Notes: generated by a model not told the origin, from the letters alone. A stretch of DNA of 36,632 nt from CAZFLY01 sp964519995 (GCA_964519995.1 CAZFLY010000026.1:1-36632), one strand, 5' to 3'; shown: positions 1 through 8,071, counted from the stretch's first letter. Made by a program: numbers and translations.

Positions 1-632
1 AAACGGGGTACCTCCCAGCCAGCATATGGGATCTGGTGAACCCACAATCCCGCCAAGTCGTCTTTGTCGGGGTCGGCGTCAACCACATTACTTGCCTGTT
101 CGTCGCCGGTCTGTAGATCCCAATCGCCACCAATCCAGTTGTCCGGGATTCCGTCTCCATTATCATCGTCACAGTTAGGAAGGACAATAGCGTAGGAAGT
201 ACCTTCATCATTTTCGTCGTAGGAATTAATAGCATCGTTCCGATCGACATCTGCATCTATATCAACGACAAAAAACTTGCAACTATCCGTGTCTTTATAG
301 TGGTCGTTATCCTTAACCTCCAACTTAATCCAGTATTTGCCTCCATCCTTGAACGTGTAAGTTTTAACTTCGCCATACACAGTATCTTTGAGATAATATC
401 CATAGGCATTAACCGCCTTGTAGATGTACCACTTCCAAACTTCGATCTCCCCATCCCGGTCATAAGAAAGGTGTCCGTCCAAATCAACCTGTTGTCCAGC
501 GCATATATAATCGGTATTTCGGCAGTCGCCGCAGATACGGGCTACGGGCGGATAGCCCCACGCATAAGATTTGCTGTTGATAAAGCAAAGACAAGCTAAA
601 ATGACAACTCCAGACAAAAAATTTCTATTCAT
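1..632 (-). CDS. Secreted PKD-domain protein, partial (3' end outside window)
   Basis: Reading the minus strand from the ATG at 632 gives an open frame that runs off the left edge of the window, so the C-terminus is missing. Residues 1-24 form a typical Sec signal peptide (MNRNFLSGVVILACLCFINS, then a cleavage-like SYA). A PKD-like immunoglobulin fold follows at about residues 30-125. It shows QVDLDGHLSYDRDGEIEVWKW, then a YTFKDGGKYWIKLEV strand pair and a C-terminal FFVVDID strand. After it comes an Asp/Asn-rich stretch (DDDNGDGIPDNW, DADPDKDD) that resembles calcium-binding thrombospondin type 3-like repeats. The start overlaps the stop of the LamG gene (ATGA, 629-632), so the two are probably co-translated. 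The product is presumably an exported or surface protein; the ligand is unknown. Confidence 0.75.
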   Translation of the reverse strand, partial: MNRNFLSGVVILACLCFINSKSYAWGYPPVARICGDCRNTDYICAGQQVDLDGHLSYDRDGEIEVWKWYIYKAVNAYGYYLKDTVYGEVKTYTFKDGGKYWIKLEVKDNDHYKDTDSCKFFVVDIDADVDRNDAINSYDENDEGTSYAIVLPNCDDDNGDGIPDNWIGGDWDLQTGDEQASNVVDADPDKDDLAGLWVHQIPYAGWEVPR

Positions 633-2632
633 TTTTGTCCTCCCTCGACTAAATCGATCAAATCGATGTTATTTTCGAGCCAGCCACGAGCGGCGTTGAC
701 TGCCAGACAGTTGGGATAGTTCTGAATAACGAGCTCATAAGCAGCTTTTGTCCGGGCGTGTGCTTCAGATTCTTCATTAGTGCCGGCCTCGCCCAGTCTT
801 TCATAAATGTATCCGATCAAGAATTGGGCGTTCCAGGCGTATTCATAGTCAGGCCACTTGTCCACAACCTTTTGGTAGTACTCAATGGCCTTTGCGTATT
901 CGCCGAGCCGCTTATAGCAAATAGCCGAAATATCGTAAATTTCTGCGCCCGCTGCAGTGTCTGGCCATCGGTTTAGGATTTCTTGTCCAGTGTTTATTAC
1001 CTTTGTAAAATACTCATCAGCTCGGCTATCCAGACCTTGGCTTTCATACTGAAAAGCCAGTTTATAATACGCCTCCGTTGCCGCCCATAAAGCCTCTGGC
1101 AAAGCCGGATGGTCGGCAAAATTGGTAATCAGCTCATCGAGTAGCACCTTGGCTGTTTCTTCATCGCCAAGGGAAATATTTAACGCCGCTATACTTGCCC
1201 GCGACATTACTGCAAAGTGGTGATTAGGCCATCTGTCAATAACATATTGGTACCACTGCCGAGCCTTGTCGTCCTGAGCCATTCTGCGGTAGTCATTGCC
1301 AAAGAAGTATAATGCGAGTTGCAAATCAGCATGGTCGGGATAATCGTCAATAAGCTTTTCGATTGAAGCCTCCGCAGAGGCAAAATCGCCTATGTGAATA
1401 TCCGCAAACGCGATGGCCTTCTGTGCCCACATCCCATAGTCGCTATCAGGCTGGCGGGCCAGGATATAGCCGGTAAGTCTGCGTATAATTCCATCGTAAA
1501 ATCTGATCTGCTCTGTATCATCGGGTCTGCTTTCTACGAATAGCCGTTGTTTCTTGGTACATTCGGTAGCCAAACGATAAACGTTCTCAACTGCGTCCTC
1601 GTGGTCAGCAAAATTGACGAGCAATTCATCGACCGCTGACTCCAGGCCTTCGTTATCCGAGAGCTCCAAAGATAAAATGCCTATCTTAGGCTGCGATAGC
1701 AATGCGTAATAGCTGTCAGGCCAGCTTTGTACAACATGTTGATAAAGCTCGCGGGCTTTCTGGCTTTTTCCAAACTTGCGAAGGCTTTCTGCGACCTGCA
1801 GGATGCCACCTGCTATATTCTCTTCTTGCGAAGATTCGCTGAGCAGTCTTTCAATGGCAGCCTCAGCTGCTGTCTCATCCCCACGCTCAATACTTGAAAT
1901 TGCGATGCGTACCTGCGACCAGATATACTCCTGTGTGCTGCTCACAGATTCGACGCCACGGCGATACAGTTGCCTGACCTGCTCGGCCTTGAGCGCATGG
2001 TTAAATATGGCTACCTCATCGATCAGGCCATTGAAGCAACGGTCTTCCACTTGTGCATTTGCACCGATAACAAGGGGATATTTGCTGATGTTGATGCTCC
2101 ATGCAGTTTGCCGGTATTCATCAGGTGCGCCATCGACATACAAATGCATCATCGAGCCATCGTATACGCCAGCTATATGGTGCCATTTGCCATCGTTGAC
2201 GTTTATGTTTCCATCAAACCACTGGATTGACAGACCACTGCAGCCGAAGTGGCTGCTATTTGTGGAACCTGCCCTGCTGAGTCTGTAGGAATCGTCACCT
2301 TTGGCAATGATAGTCTGCCAATTCTTGTCGAACTTGTTGACCTTCACCCAGCAGGCAATTGTAATCCGGCTGGTAATACTGAAGGCTGGCGCAGTACCGC
2401 AGTCCACATAGCTATCCTGGCCATCGAGGCTGAGGACGTTGCCTTTGACAGCATCAGTAACAATCTTCGCCTGGCCTACGAACTTGCCATGTAGGTTGTT
2501 GCCGGAACTGTCGTTGGCATTATCTTCGAATTGATAGAGTGCCACCAACTCTGCAGAGGACAGCGATGTTAGCGACAGGGTGAGCACAGAACACAGTAGA
2601 AGCACGAATGAAGGTGGGATTTTCCGCAACAT
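629..2632 (-). CDS. Secreted LamG-domain protein with C-terminal TPR-like repeats
   Basis: The protein has 667 residues. A signal peptide covers about residues 1-27, ending SLSSA before ELVALYQFED. Residues 28-232 form a LamG/concanavalin-like jelly roll: the opening VALYQFEDNANDSSGN, the middle DGKWHHIAGVYDG and the closing GLIDEVAIFNHAL are the usual family signatures. Residues 240-650 are helical TPR or outer-membrane-lipoprotein-type repeats, with recurring patterns such as YQHVVQSWPDSYYAL, YQYVIDRWPNHHFAV and YQKVVDKWPDYEYAW. This architecture is frequent in Planctomycetes, probably for binding glycans or other proteins outside the cytoplasmic membrane. It is the first gene of a two-gene unit with the PKD protein, which its stop overlaps by 4 nt. 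A promoter-like sequence lies about 150 nt upstream. The ligand is unknown. Confidence 0.8.
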   Translation of the reverse strand: MLRKIPPSFVLLLCSVLTLSLTSLSSAELVALYQFEDNANDSSGNNLHGKFVGQAKIVTDAVKGNVLSLDGQDSYVDCGTAPAFSITSRITIACWVKVNKFDKNWQTIIAKGDDSYRLSRAGSTNSSHFGCSGLSIQWFDGNINVNDGKWHHIAGVYDGSMMHLYVDGAPDEYRQTAWSINISKYPLVIGANAQVEDRCFNGLIDEVAIFNHALKAEQVRQLYRRGVESVSSTQEYIWSQVRIAISSIERGDETAAEAAIERLLSESSQEENIAGGILQVAESLRKFGKSQKARELYQHVVQSWPDSYYALLSQPKIGILSLELSDNEGLESAVDELLVNFADHEDAVENVYRLATECTKKQRLFVESRPDDTEQIRFYDGIIRRLTGYILARQPDSDYGMWAQKAIAFADIHIGDFASAEASIEKLIDDYPDHADLQLALYFFGNDYRRMAQDDKARQWYQYVIDRWPNHHFAVMSRASIAALNISLGDEETAKVLLDELITNFADHPALPEALWAATEAYYKLAFQYESQGLDSRADEYFTKVINTGQEILNRWPDTAAGAEIYDISAICYKRLGEYAKAIEYYQKVVDKWPDYEYAWNAQFLIGYIYERLGEAGTNEESEAHARTKAAYELVIQNYPNCLAVNAARGWLENNIDLIDLVEGGQK

Positions 2633-2779
2633 AATCTTACCTCCGCGTAAAGTAGTTACGCTTATTTTAGCTTCTCCGCGAAGTTATCCTTCACGGACTA
2701 CAATCTCTCTGGATGGCTTTTATCTCCGGCTTGGGTTGCATATCTACAATTTGCTCGCCGATCCAAAACTTATGAATTG

Positions 2780-2808
2780 AAAATACCCTTCCAGAGCGTG
2801 GTTGTCAA
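2780..2808 (-). promoter_or_regulatory. Sigma-70-type promoter for the LamG/PKD unit
   Basis: On the minus strand TTGACA (2808-2803) is followed after 17 nt by TATTTT (2785-2780). The inferred start site is near 2773, which leaves a leader of about 140 nt before the ATG at 2632. The assignment rests on consensus match and position only. Confidence 0.5.
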
Positions 2809-2881
2809 TAAAATTTTTCAAAAAGTGTAAAAAAATGTCTGCATCTAATCCGACAGTATTGAAAGGATTATTCACGGTGTG

Positions 2882-3910
2882 CTACTGGACTTGGCGTTGA
2901 GAGGATACAGTATCCGTTCCAGGGCTCGTTTGCAGTTGGACGTTTTGCCTTAAGACATCGAGCTTTTCGCGGATTTCTTCAGCCATTCGGCTGTTTGGAA
3001 AATCATTTACAATCTGCTGGCCGACATCGAGCGCATTTGCCCACCGCTTTTCTGTTACAGCTATAGAAAACTCAACGCCGAGGTTGTGCAGCTTTGTCCT
3101 GAAGACATCCCTTGCAGCTTCCTGCAGTGCTAACCCTTCATTGGATGTCAGATATTGGTCCAGCTCCCTAAGAATCTCCAGGCTGCGGTCGGTCTCTTGG
3201 CTCTTGATAGCATCATCCCAGGCAGCAAGCAGTATTCTCTTGCGATCTTGTTTCCTATCAAACAGTTCCTGTCGCATCGCCCGTGCCTTTTCGGAATCCT
3301 GGTAAGCCCTGATTAAACCTTCAATCTGTGCACTTGCTTTAGCCCATTGAAAATCTTCGAGCAGCTTTTCGATGTGCTCTATGACTTGATTTATCCGCTC
3401 CTGGTCGGTTGCATTGCGATACTGATCCGCCTGGGCCCGCAACTGCTCAGCGAGTTCCTCATATTCAGATCGCTTGGCAATTTCATCGATTGTTTCATAA
3501 GCAGCATCGAAGTTCTTTTCCTGGAGCATGTCAAAGACGGCCTCTCGTAGGGATTGTCTGTCCGCCTCACGGAATGCGATTGCCTTAGCGGTTTCACTCA
3601 GCCGAGTGCTCTGATTTATTTGTGTAAGACCGGCTCGTATTTTTTCGAGAGCCTCGGTAACTTGTTCTAATTGTGAGCTGTTGTCTTTAAGCGTATCGAC
3701 TATCTTAAATATCCTGGAGAGCATCGCTAGTAGTGCGCTTAGAAGAACTAACACACCAAGCAGCCCTACGAGATTTCGCAATATGTCGGTCTGGGCACTC
3801 TCGAAGATGTTGGTAAGTAGCGCAAGTAGAGTCACTACTGCCAATGCAGCGCAGACAATTACGATGTGCCATTTGAATCGCGACAAAAAATCGCCTTTTC
3901 TCAGGTCCAT
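2882..3910 (-). CDS. Membrane-anchored coiled-coil/helical-repeat protein, function unknown
   Basis: This 342-residue protein has two membrane segments near the N-terminus (about 14-34, WHIVIVCAALAVVTLLALL; and 46-66, LVGLLGVLVLLSALLAML). A coiled-coil region follows at about 70-105 (DTLKDNSSQLEQVTEALEKI). The rest, to about residue 325, is charged and helical and contains degenerate TPR-like pairs: FDAAYETIDEIAKRSEYEEL, KASAQIEGLIRAYQDSEKA, WANALDVGQQIVNDFPNSR. The tail is low complexity (QTSPGTDTVSSQRQVQ). The N-terminus lacks a cleavable signal, so the repeat part probably faces the cytoplasm beneath the membrane. I do not recognise a named family. It is transcribed alone from a near-consensus promoter at 3960-3989, with a purine-rich AGAGG upstream of the ATG. 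Confidence 0.7.
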   Translation of the reverse strand: MDLRKGDFLSRFKWHIVIVCAALAVVTLLALLTNIFESAQTDILRNLVGLLGVLVLLSALLAMLSRIFKIVDTLKDNSSQLEQVTEALEKIRAGLTQINQSTRLSETAKAIAFREADRQSLREAVFDMLQEKNFDAAYETIDEIAKRSEYEELAEQLRAQADQYRNATDQERINQVIEHIEKLLEDFQWAKASAQIEGLIRAYQDSEKARAMRQELFDRKQDRKRILLAAWDDAIKSQETDRSLEILRELDQYLTSNEGLALQEAARDVFRTKLHNLGVEFSIAVTEKRWANALDVGQQIVNDFPNSRMAEEIREKLDVLRQNVQLQTSPGTDTVSSQRQVQ

Positions 3911-3959
3911 AAGCTGCCTCTACTTACAAGAACTAACTCACATGGACAACGCCAATACC

Positions 3960-3989
3960 ATTATAGCATTCGGCGGTTGATTTTGTCAA
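3960..3989 (-). promoter_or_regulatory. Near-consensus sigma-70 promoter for the 2882-3910 gene
   Basis: Minus strand TTGACA (3989-3984), an 18-nt spacer and a perfect TATAAT (3965-3960). The predicted start site is near 3953, giving a short leader of about 43 nt before the ATG at 3910. This is one of the best promoter matches in the window. Confidence 0.65.
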
Positions 3990-4071
3990 CTGTTACGTCG
4001 GGTTGCGCGATGACTTGGCTCGGCTGGGATAGGCCAAAAAGTCATGTTTTTTACCTGTGTAAGTGCTTGTT

Positions 4072-4209
4072 TCAGCCGGTCAATGAGACTTTTTCAAACC
4101 ATGTTTGCGTTCGCAGACAAATCTTGACTAACATGAGCATTACCGGCACTTCGATCAGAACTCTGACAACGGTGGCCAAGGCAACGCCTGAGGACAGGCC
4201 AAATAGCAT
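4072..4209 (-). pseudogene. 3' remnant of an ACR3-type arsenite efflux gene (last ~45 codons)
   Basis: Twelve nt below the ccdA stop, the minus strand reads ATG (4209) to TGA (4072) as a 45-residue peptide: FGLSSGVALATVVRVLIEVP, then VMLMLVKICLRTQTWFEK. This matches what I know of the extreme C-terminus of ACR3/ArsB arsenite permeases, which end in a transmembrane helix of the type ALATVVGVLVEVPVML followed by RTRxWYE. A full protein has about 350-400 residues, so only the last helix remains. An in-frame TAA lies directly before the ATG. It sits in an arsR-led locus, where acr3 is expected. The family call is from memory of the motif, not a search. It is probably a non-functional deletion remnant. 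Confidence 0.55.
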
Positions 4210-4220
4210 CTTTTTTTACT

Positions 4221-4698
4221 CTATGCAACGTAGATTAAATAAAGACCCCCAAAGATAACAAGTACGCCACATATTCGCTTCAGCGTAATTGCACCTTTCG
4301 ATCTTTCATTCCAGTTCATGTACCGCTGAACAAGCTCTGCCGATGTCCCCGCAACAACAATAACCGAACAATACCCTATGCCGTATGTTACCAACAAGAG
4401 TATTCCATAAAGTAGATTAGTTGACGCCAGATTAAATGTCACTGCCAGCATTGGTGCCATGTAGGCAAAAGTACATGGCCCAAGCGCTATTCCGAACACC
4501 AGACCCAGAATAAATGCCGCCAACATTCCCCGGCGTTTTATACCCACCAGCCCCGGACCCAACCAAGTTGATGGAATCACGTCGAGAAGATGAAGACCTA
4601 CTAAGAAGAAGATCACGGCAACAATGTAGTTGCCATATCTGCCCACATCGCCCACCATTCTGTCTGCCGCTGCAAACACTCAAATTTTCATAGCTCAT
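4221..4698 (-). pseudogene. ccdA: CcdA/DsbD-type thiol-disulfide transmembrane protein, 5' deleted and frameshifted
   Basis: From a GTG at 4679 the frame encodes 152 residues of a CcdA-like membrane protein: RMVGDVGRYGNYIVAVIFF, LGLVFGIALGPCTFAYMAP and NWNERSKGAITLKRICGVL. Family members start about 80 residues earlier with a first helix carrying an SPC motif; that part is absent. Only the second redox cysteine (C69 in GPC) remains. An in-frame TGA (4682-4680) lies directly before the GTG. A good Shine-Dalgarno (AGGAG) and ATG at 4698 lie in another frame (MSYENLS...). The simplest reading is that the original start survives and roughly 240-250 nt of coding sequence plus the frame were lost. 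It lies 32 nt after the thioredoxin gene, its usual electron-transfer partner. An assembly deletion is the alternative. Confidence 0.7.
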
Positions 4699-4729
4699 GA
4701 TTATCTCACTCCTCTTTCTTTATCACTGC

Positions 4730-4963
4730 TTATGTAAGTATCTTTTTTATTTGCTCCGGCGATAGGACTTTACCCACCACTTCTACTTTACCGTCAACCA
4801 CCAGAGCAGGCGTCACCATCACGCCGAATTTCATTATCTCATTGATGTCGGTCACCTTTTCCAGCGAATATTCGACACCCAAATCTTTGGCAGCAGCTTC
4901 CGCATTCTCTGCCAGCTTCTTGCATTTCGGACAACCCGTCCCAAGAATCTGCAACTTTCTCAT
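4730..4963 (-). CDS. Small redox-active thioredoxin-family protein (CPKC)
   Basis: The protein has 77 residues from the ATG at 4963; an in-frame TTG at 4969 is a less likely start because AAGGA sits 8 nt before the ATG. It is a minimal thioredoxin fold of the redox-active disulfide protein 2 type. It begins KLQILGTGCPKCKKLAENAE with a CPKC active site, has a cis-proline strand in MVTPALVVDGKVEVVGKV, and ends LSPEQIKKIL. Family members are usually 75-85 residues, so it is complete. They occur beside CcdA and metal/arsenic permeases, where they are thought to relay reducing power from the membrane protein. The start lies 2 nt after the trmO stop, so translation is probably coupled. Its downstream partner ccdA is broken here. 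Confidence 0.8.
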   Translation of the reverse strand: MRKLQILGTGCPKCKKLAENAEAAAKDLGVEYSLEKVTDINEIMKFGVMVTPALVVDGKVEVVGKVLSPEQIKKILT

Positions 4964-4965
4964 AC

Positions 4966-5457
4966 TCAACTTCCTTCTGGACCTTGTTTTTCGAAGAACC
5001 TCTGGTCGGCCTTAGATAGCTTTTCTCTCGCCTTGGCGAGCCAACCAATCCTGCTTACTGAAAAACAGTCAAATTTCGGCGAGTATGGCTTGATGTCGAT
5101 CAATGGTGTGCCGTCGAGGATGTCAATTTCTGCGACATGCAGCGTTCTGCCCTCAATGCTCAGAAGTCGCACACAGGAAATCCCAATCGGATTCGGCCGA
5201 GCCGGTGCTCGCGTTGCGAAAAGCCCCCGCAGCTCGTCGTCCATATAGGGTTTGACCAGCATTCTCGGCTCCCGTGCAAGATGGTAATACGTTATCAGCC
5301 AGATACGTTCAAAGCCATCCAGGTCTTTCAGACCCTCCGCAAATTCTGGAAGAATCTCCACTGAACCTTCTGTGTCTTTTGCATATACCGGCTGAATGGG
5401 TGTTCCCGCAGCTTCCGGAAATGGTGAATGAATTATGCCGATAGGTTTTAACTCCAT
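4966..5457 (-). CDS. trmO: TrmO/TsaA-family tRNA A37 methyltransferase-like protein
   Basis: The ATG at 5457 with upstream GGAAGG gives 163 residues. The frame stays open for another 100 codons upstream, but that part overlaps the permease gene and has no family similarity. The sequence starts MELKPIGIIHSPF and continues with LDGFERIWLITYYHLAREP, FATRAPARPNPIGISCVRLL and LDGTPLIDIKPYSPKFD, the conserved TrmO/YaeB (UPF0066) beta-barrel motifs. TrmO uses S-adenosylmethionine to N6-methylate t6A37 in some tRNAs. The length fits the short form seen in archaea and many bacteria rather than the ~235-residue E. coli protein. Members of this short form often lie in metal and arsenic gene clusters, as here, so the real substrate may differ. 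It sits between the permease and the thioredoxin. Confidence 0.8.
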   Translation of the reverse strand: MELKPIGIIHSPFPEAAGTPIQPVYAKDTEGSVEILPEFAEGLKDLDGFERIWLITYYHLAREPRMLVKPYMDDELRGLFATRAPARPNPIGISCVRLLSIEGRTLHVAEIDILDGTPLIDIKPYSPKFDCFSVSRIGWLAKAREKLSKADQRFFEKQGPEGS

Positions 5458-5483
5458 GTGACTTTCCCTTCCAAGGCTGCCAA

Positions 5484-6794
5484 TTATCCCCAAAATGCGC
5501 CAAAAAACATGCCGACGATCGTTGACAATACTATAACGAGAATAGAAAAAACGGCTGTTCTTGCGTTGCCTAGGACCTTGCGAGTCACAAGTATATTGGG
5601 AAGCGATAGCGCCGGCCCAGCTAAAAGCAGCGCAAGCACAGGCCCCTTGTGCATACCAAGTTTCATTAGCGCTTGTGTGATCGGAATCTCGGTCAGCGTC
5701 GCAAAATACCAAAATGCTCCGATCACACTCGCAACCAGATTGCTTCGCAAGCTGTTGTCGCCCACCCACTGAGCAACCTGCTTCTCAGGCAACAAGACAC
5801 TAACAAAACCAACTACAAACACCCCGCCGAACAACAGTGGCACGAGCAGCTTAGCAAAATCCCATGTATTGTGTATCCACTGGCTGAGTTCGTCTTGCTC
5901 AAACCACCGCCAGGCCATAATAAGAACTGCCAGGCCGCAAAGACCTGCAAGGTACCACCTGATATGATGTAATTGTACGACCCAGGTTTTTCGCTCCTGC
6001 ATCTCTGCTATCTCGGTTTTCTGTAGCTCAATCTTGTCCCCTAACTTTGCTGAATCTATATCCTGCTCGAGTTGGAACCGAATCATGTCTTTCGTTTCAT
6101 GTATTACTACCGCTTTGATTTGCTTGCTGTCCTTCGTTGTCACTACTACGTTGCCCGGATTAAACCAATCACTGAACACAAGAAACGAAATCATCGCCGC
6201 CAAGAAAAGTGTAGTCTTTACAATATGACGCTTTGGCTTTTCAGGCTCAGGCATAACGAGTGCGGCCTCCATTTTTGCACGCTCACCCTTGTGGAATACG
6301 GCAGCCATTATCAGCCCTATCACAACCGCAAAAACTACCGCTCCTATGAACCTGCCCGCTCCGATTGAAAAGCCCAGCACCCGCGCACTTAGAAAAATCG
6401 CAAGGATGTTTATGCCCGGCCCCGAGTACAGAAATGCCGTCGCAGGCCCCAATCCTGCCCCGAGATTATAGATGCCTGCAAACATCGGCAGCACACTGCA
6501 CGAGCATACTGCTAACACACAACCCGCAACAGACGCTACAGCATAAGCTAACACAGGGTTGGCATTCGGCCCTAAATAACGCATAACCGATCCCTGCGAC
6601 AAGAATGTGATTATCGCCCCCGCAATAAAAAGAGCCGGCACGACGCAGGCCAGCATGTGGTTCCGTGCATACCATTGCAATAGCCGAAACGCCTCCTGAA
6701 TCGCCATCTGAATCTTCGGATTATTCAGAGGCAGCAGATACGCCACAAGAAAGACCGTCACAAAGCCAGCCAGTATTTTCAGTTCCCGCTTCAT
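5484..6794 (-). CDS. YraQ/DUF318-family permease (ArsP-like)
   Basis: This 436-residue membrane protein has two sets of about four helices. The first carries the conserved CSCSVLPMFAGIY (97-109) and GPATAFLYSGPGINI (116-130). The second repeats the theme with FWYFATLTEIPITQALM and GPALSLPNILVTRKVLG. Between them, at about 215-285, is a hydrophilic stretch (NPGNVVVTTKDSKQIKAVVI, then EIAEMQERKTWVV) that forms an extramembrane loop or small domain. The family includes ArsP, which exports trivalent organoarsenicals, and other presumed metal(loid) permeases. It is the first structural gene after arsR (29 nt gap) and is transcribed with trmO, thioredoxin and ccdA. The substrate is inferred from context; arsenic is plausible but not proven. 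Confidence 0.8.
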   Translation of the reverse strand: MKRELKILAGFVTVFLVAYLLPLNNPKIQMAIQEAFRLLQWYARNHMLACVVPALFIAGAIITFLSQGSVMRYLGPNANPVLAYAVASVAGCVLAVCSCSVLPMFAGIYNLGAGLGPATAFLYSGPGINILAIFLSARVLGFSIGAGRFIGAVVFAVVIGLIMAAVFHKGERAKMEAALVMPEPEKPKRHIVKTTLFLAAMISFLVFSDWFNPGNVVVTTKDSKQIKAVVIHETKDMIRFQLEQDIDSAKLGDKIELQKTEIAEMQERKTWVVQLHHIRWYLAGLCGLAVLIMAWRWFEQDELSQWIHNTWDFAKLLVPLLFGGVFVVGFVSVLLPEKQVAQWVGDNSLRSNLVASVIGAFWYFATLTEIPITQALMKLGMHKGPVLALLLAGPALSLPNILVTRKVLGNARTAVFSILVIVLSTIVGMFFGAFWG

Positions 6795-6823
6795 CTTTTG
6801 GTTATCCCCAAAGAATTGCCTGG

Positions 6824-7153
6824 CTACAGAACCTCAAGCAGCTTCTGGCTATCTTTCGCCTGCTGTTTCAGGACCCTACTCACACAAGAAAAGAAATCTA
6901 CAATGCAGGGACACTTAAGCCTGTAGAGGACCTTCAGCCCATCCTTGCGCCACTCAAGGAGGCCAGCATTGACCATCACCGCTAAATGTCTTGATACATT
7001 AGACCTCTCGGAGCCAATGTGCTCTGCAATATCGCACACGCACTGCTCACCGTTCTTCAAAAAATCCACAATTGCCATCCGTAGCGGGTGAGCAATAGCT
7101 TTGGCAACTTCAGCCTGCTTCTCGAAAAGTAATTGTCTTTTTTTGCTGAACAT
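6824..7153 (-). CDS. arsR: ArsR/SmtB-family metalloregulator
   Basis: The ATG at 7153 is preferred because GGAG lies 8 nt upstream; an ATG at 7195 overlaps the operator. The 109-residue product is a winged helix-turn-helix: AKAIAHPLRMAIVDFL (18-32), the recognition helix GSERSNVSRHLAVMV (47-61) and the wing AGLLEWRKDGLKVLYRL. Helix 3 carries CVC (C38, C40), the position of the arsenite-binding cysteines in ArsR. More cysteines follow at 81, 83 and 90 (CPC, SCV), which could form a second metal site or the third thiolate ligand. Such proteins repress their own operon until the metal binds. The first gene downstream is the DUF318 permease, and a strong palindrome overlaps the promoter. Confidence 0.88.
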   Translation of the reverse strand: MFSKKRQLLFEKQAEVAKAIAHPLRMAIVDFLKNGEQCVCDIAEHIGSERSNVSRHLAVMVNAGLLEWRKDGLKVLYRLKCPCIVDFFSCVSRVLKQQAKDSQKLLEVL

Positions 7154-7178
7154 AAAATCGGCTCCAATTAAGTTACTA

Positions 7179-7214
7179 TGTGATAATATACTCATATAAT
7201 CACAAGAAGTTCAA
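7179..7214 (-). promoter_or_regulatory. arsR promoter with overlapping ArsR-type operator
   Basis: On the minus strand TTGAAC (7214-7209), an 18-nt spacer and TATATT (7190-7185) form a promoter whose start site falls close to the arsR leader. Overlapping the -10 is an inverted repeat at 7179-7204. The left arm TGTGATAATAT and the right arm ATATAATCACA match at 10 of 11 positions around a 4-nt centre. The arm length, AT-rich core and position are typical of ArsR/SmtB operators, so the operon is probably self-repressed. Confidence 0.65.
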
Positions 7215-7489
7215 TAGTCAATCAATTTTTTTCTCTGCTGGAGCCTGTTCTGATCGAACTTGTCCTGAGCTAAGCCAGCAATGATTGTTACCGAAGTGTC
7301 GAGGGAGTCGAAGAGAAAGGGGTCAGAATACAGAAGTCGTCAGAATAAGAATTCAGAAATTTCAATCAGCGAGATGCGAGATGCGAGCGACGAGATAAGT
7401 CTTGAGCATAGCCGAAGGGGCTACTGAAGTGTAGAGAAAGCCGAAGGATCCAAAATCTCAGCTAACGTGAAAGCTGAGCGGCACTGGCG
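7205..7489. other. Gene-free spacer with degenerate hairpin-repeat fragments
   Basis: Apart from the -35 of arsR, this stretch holds no plausible gene. It contains two similar fragments (near 7288-7320 and 7418-7447, both reading roughly CYGAAGTGTMGAG followed by GAAGG) and an imperfect palindrome near 7461-7497 (GCTAACGTGAAAGCTGAG with GGCGTTAGCC). These look like remnants of dispersed palindromic repeats. No promoter or RNA gene was identified. Confidence 0.35.
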
Positions 7490-8071
7490 TTAGCCCGAGC
7501 CCGACTCAAGCTGCTGGTTATGCTCCTCCTTTTCGTTGTTCTTTGGACTAGTTAAGATCTTACCATTCTTGAATTGTAATGGAAGTTCTTCCATCACCTT
7601 GTTTAAGTACCCTGTTGTAAGCGTAAGGTTCCCGGAAAACCAGTCCGCCTTGACCCTATGCTCTTTGAATCGTTTTGGAAAGAGCTTGCGCAGATCTGAT
7701 TTGACACTTCCTGCTGATGGGTCTACCCTGATCCCGCCTTCTTGAAGTGGTATCCTGGCTTTTTCGTGCTCCACTTGCCAGGCATCAATGCCTTTCAAGA
7801 ATAGAGTATCATCAGCTATTTCCCAAATTGCAACATAACCTCTCCAGCAATTGGAACTCATGCCACCCGGAATTGAATATAGCCTTGGTTTCGTCTTTTG
7901 ATCTTTCCAAAGCGTATCTAACGGCAAGGTTCGATTGGGAGTTGGAGTACGGAGTTGATAGACAATACCATTGTATAAGATAATGTCTGATCTCTGTATG
8001 GTACCGTATGTTGTCGGAGTCAGTACGAAAGTAATGGCTACTACAGCTAAACAAAGTAGTACTCTGTTCAT
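7490..8071 (-). CDS. Exported protein of unknown function
   Basis: The ATG at 8071 is chosen because it has GGGAGA just upstream and begins a clear signal peptide (MNRVLLCLAVVAITFVLTPT, cut after TYG). The frame is open upstream to 8188 but that part does not look coding. The mature protein is about 170 residues with no recognised domain. A beta-rich N-terminal half (SDIILYNGIVYQL, LYSIPGGMSSNCWRGYVAIW) precedes a helical part containing DLRKLFPKRFKEHRV and TGYLNKVMEEL. The tail is polar (NNEKEEHNQQLESGSG). There is a single cysteine in the mature part. The next gene upstream on the same strand, a small lipoprotein, ends 116 nt away. Confidence 0.6.
   Translation of the reverse strand: MNRVLLCLAVVAITFVLTPTTYGTIQRSDIILYNGIVYQLRTPTPNRTLPLDTLWKDQKTKPRLYSIPGGMSSNCWRGYVAIWEIADDTLFLKGIDAWQVEHEKARIPLQEGGIRVDPSAGSVKSDLRKLFPKRFKEHRVKADWFSGNLTLTTGYLNKVMEELPLQFKNGKILTSPKNNEKEEHNQQLESGSG

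Noticed and set aside
5458..5769. Long N-terminal extension of trmO
   Set aside because: The extension overlaps the permease coding region, lacks TrmO similarity and ignores the good ribosome site at 5457.
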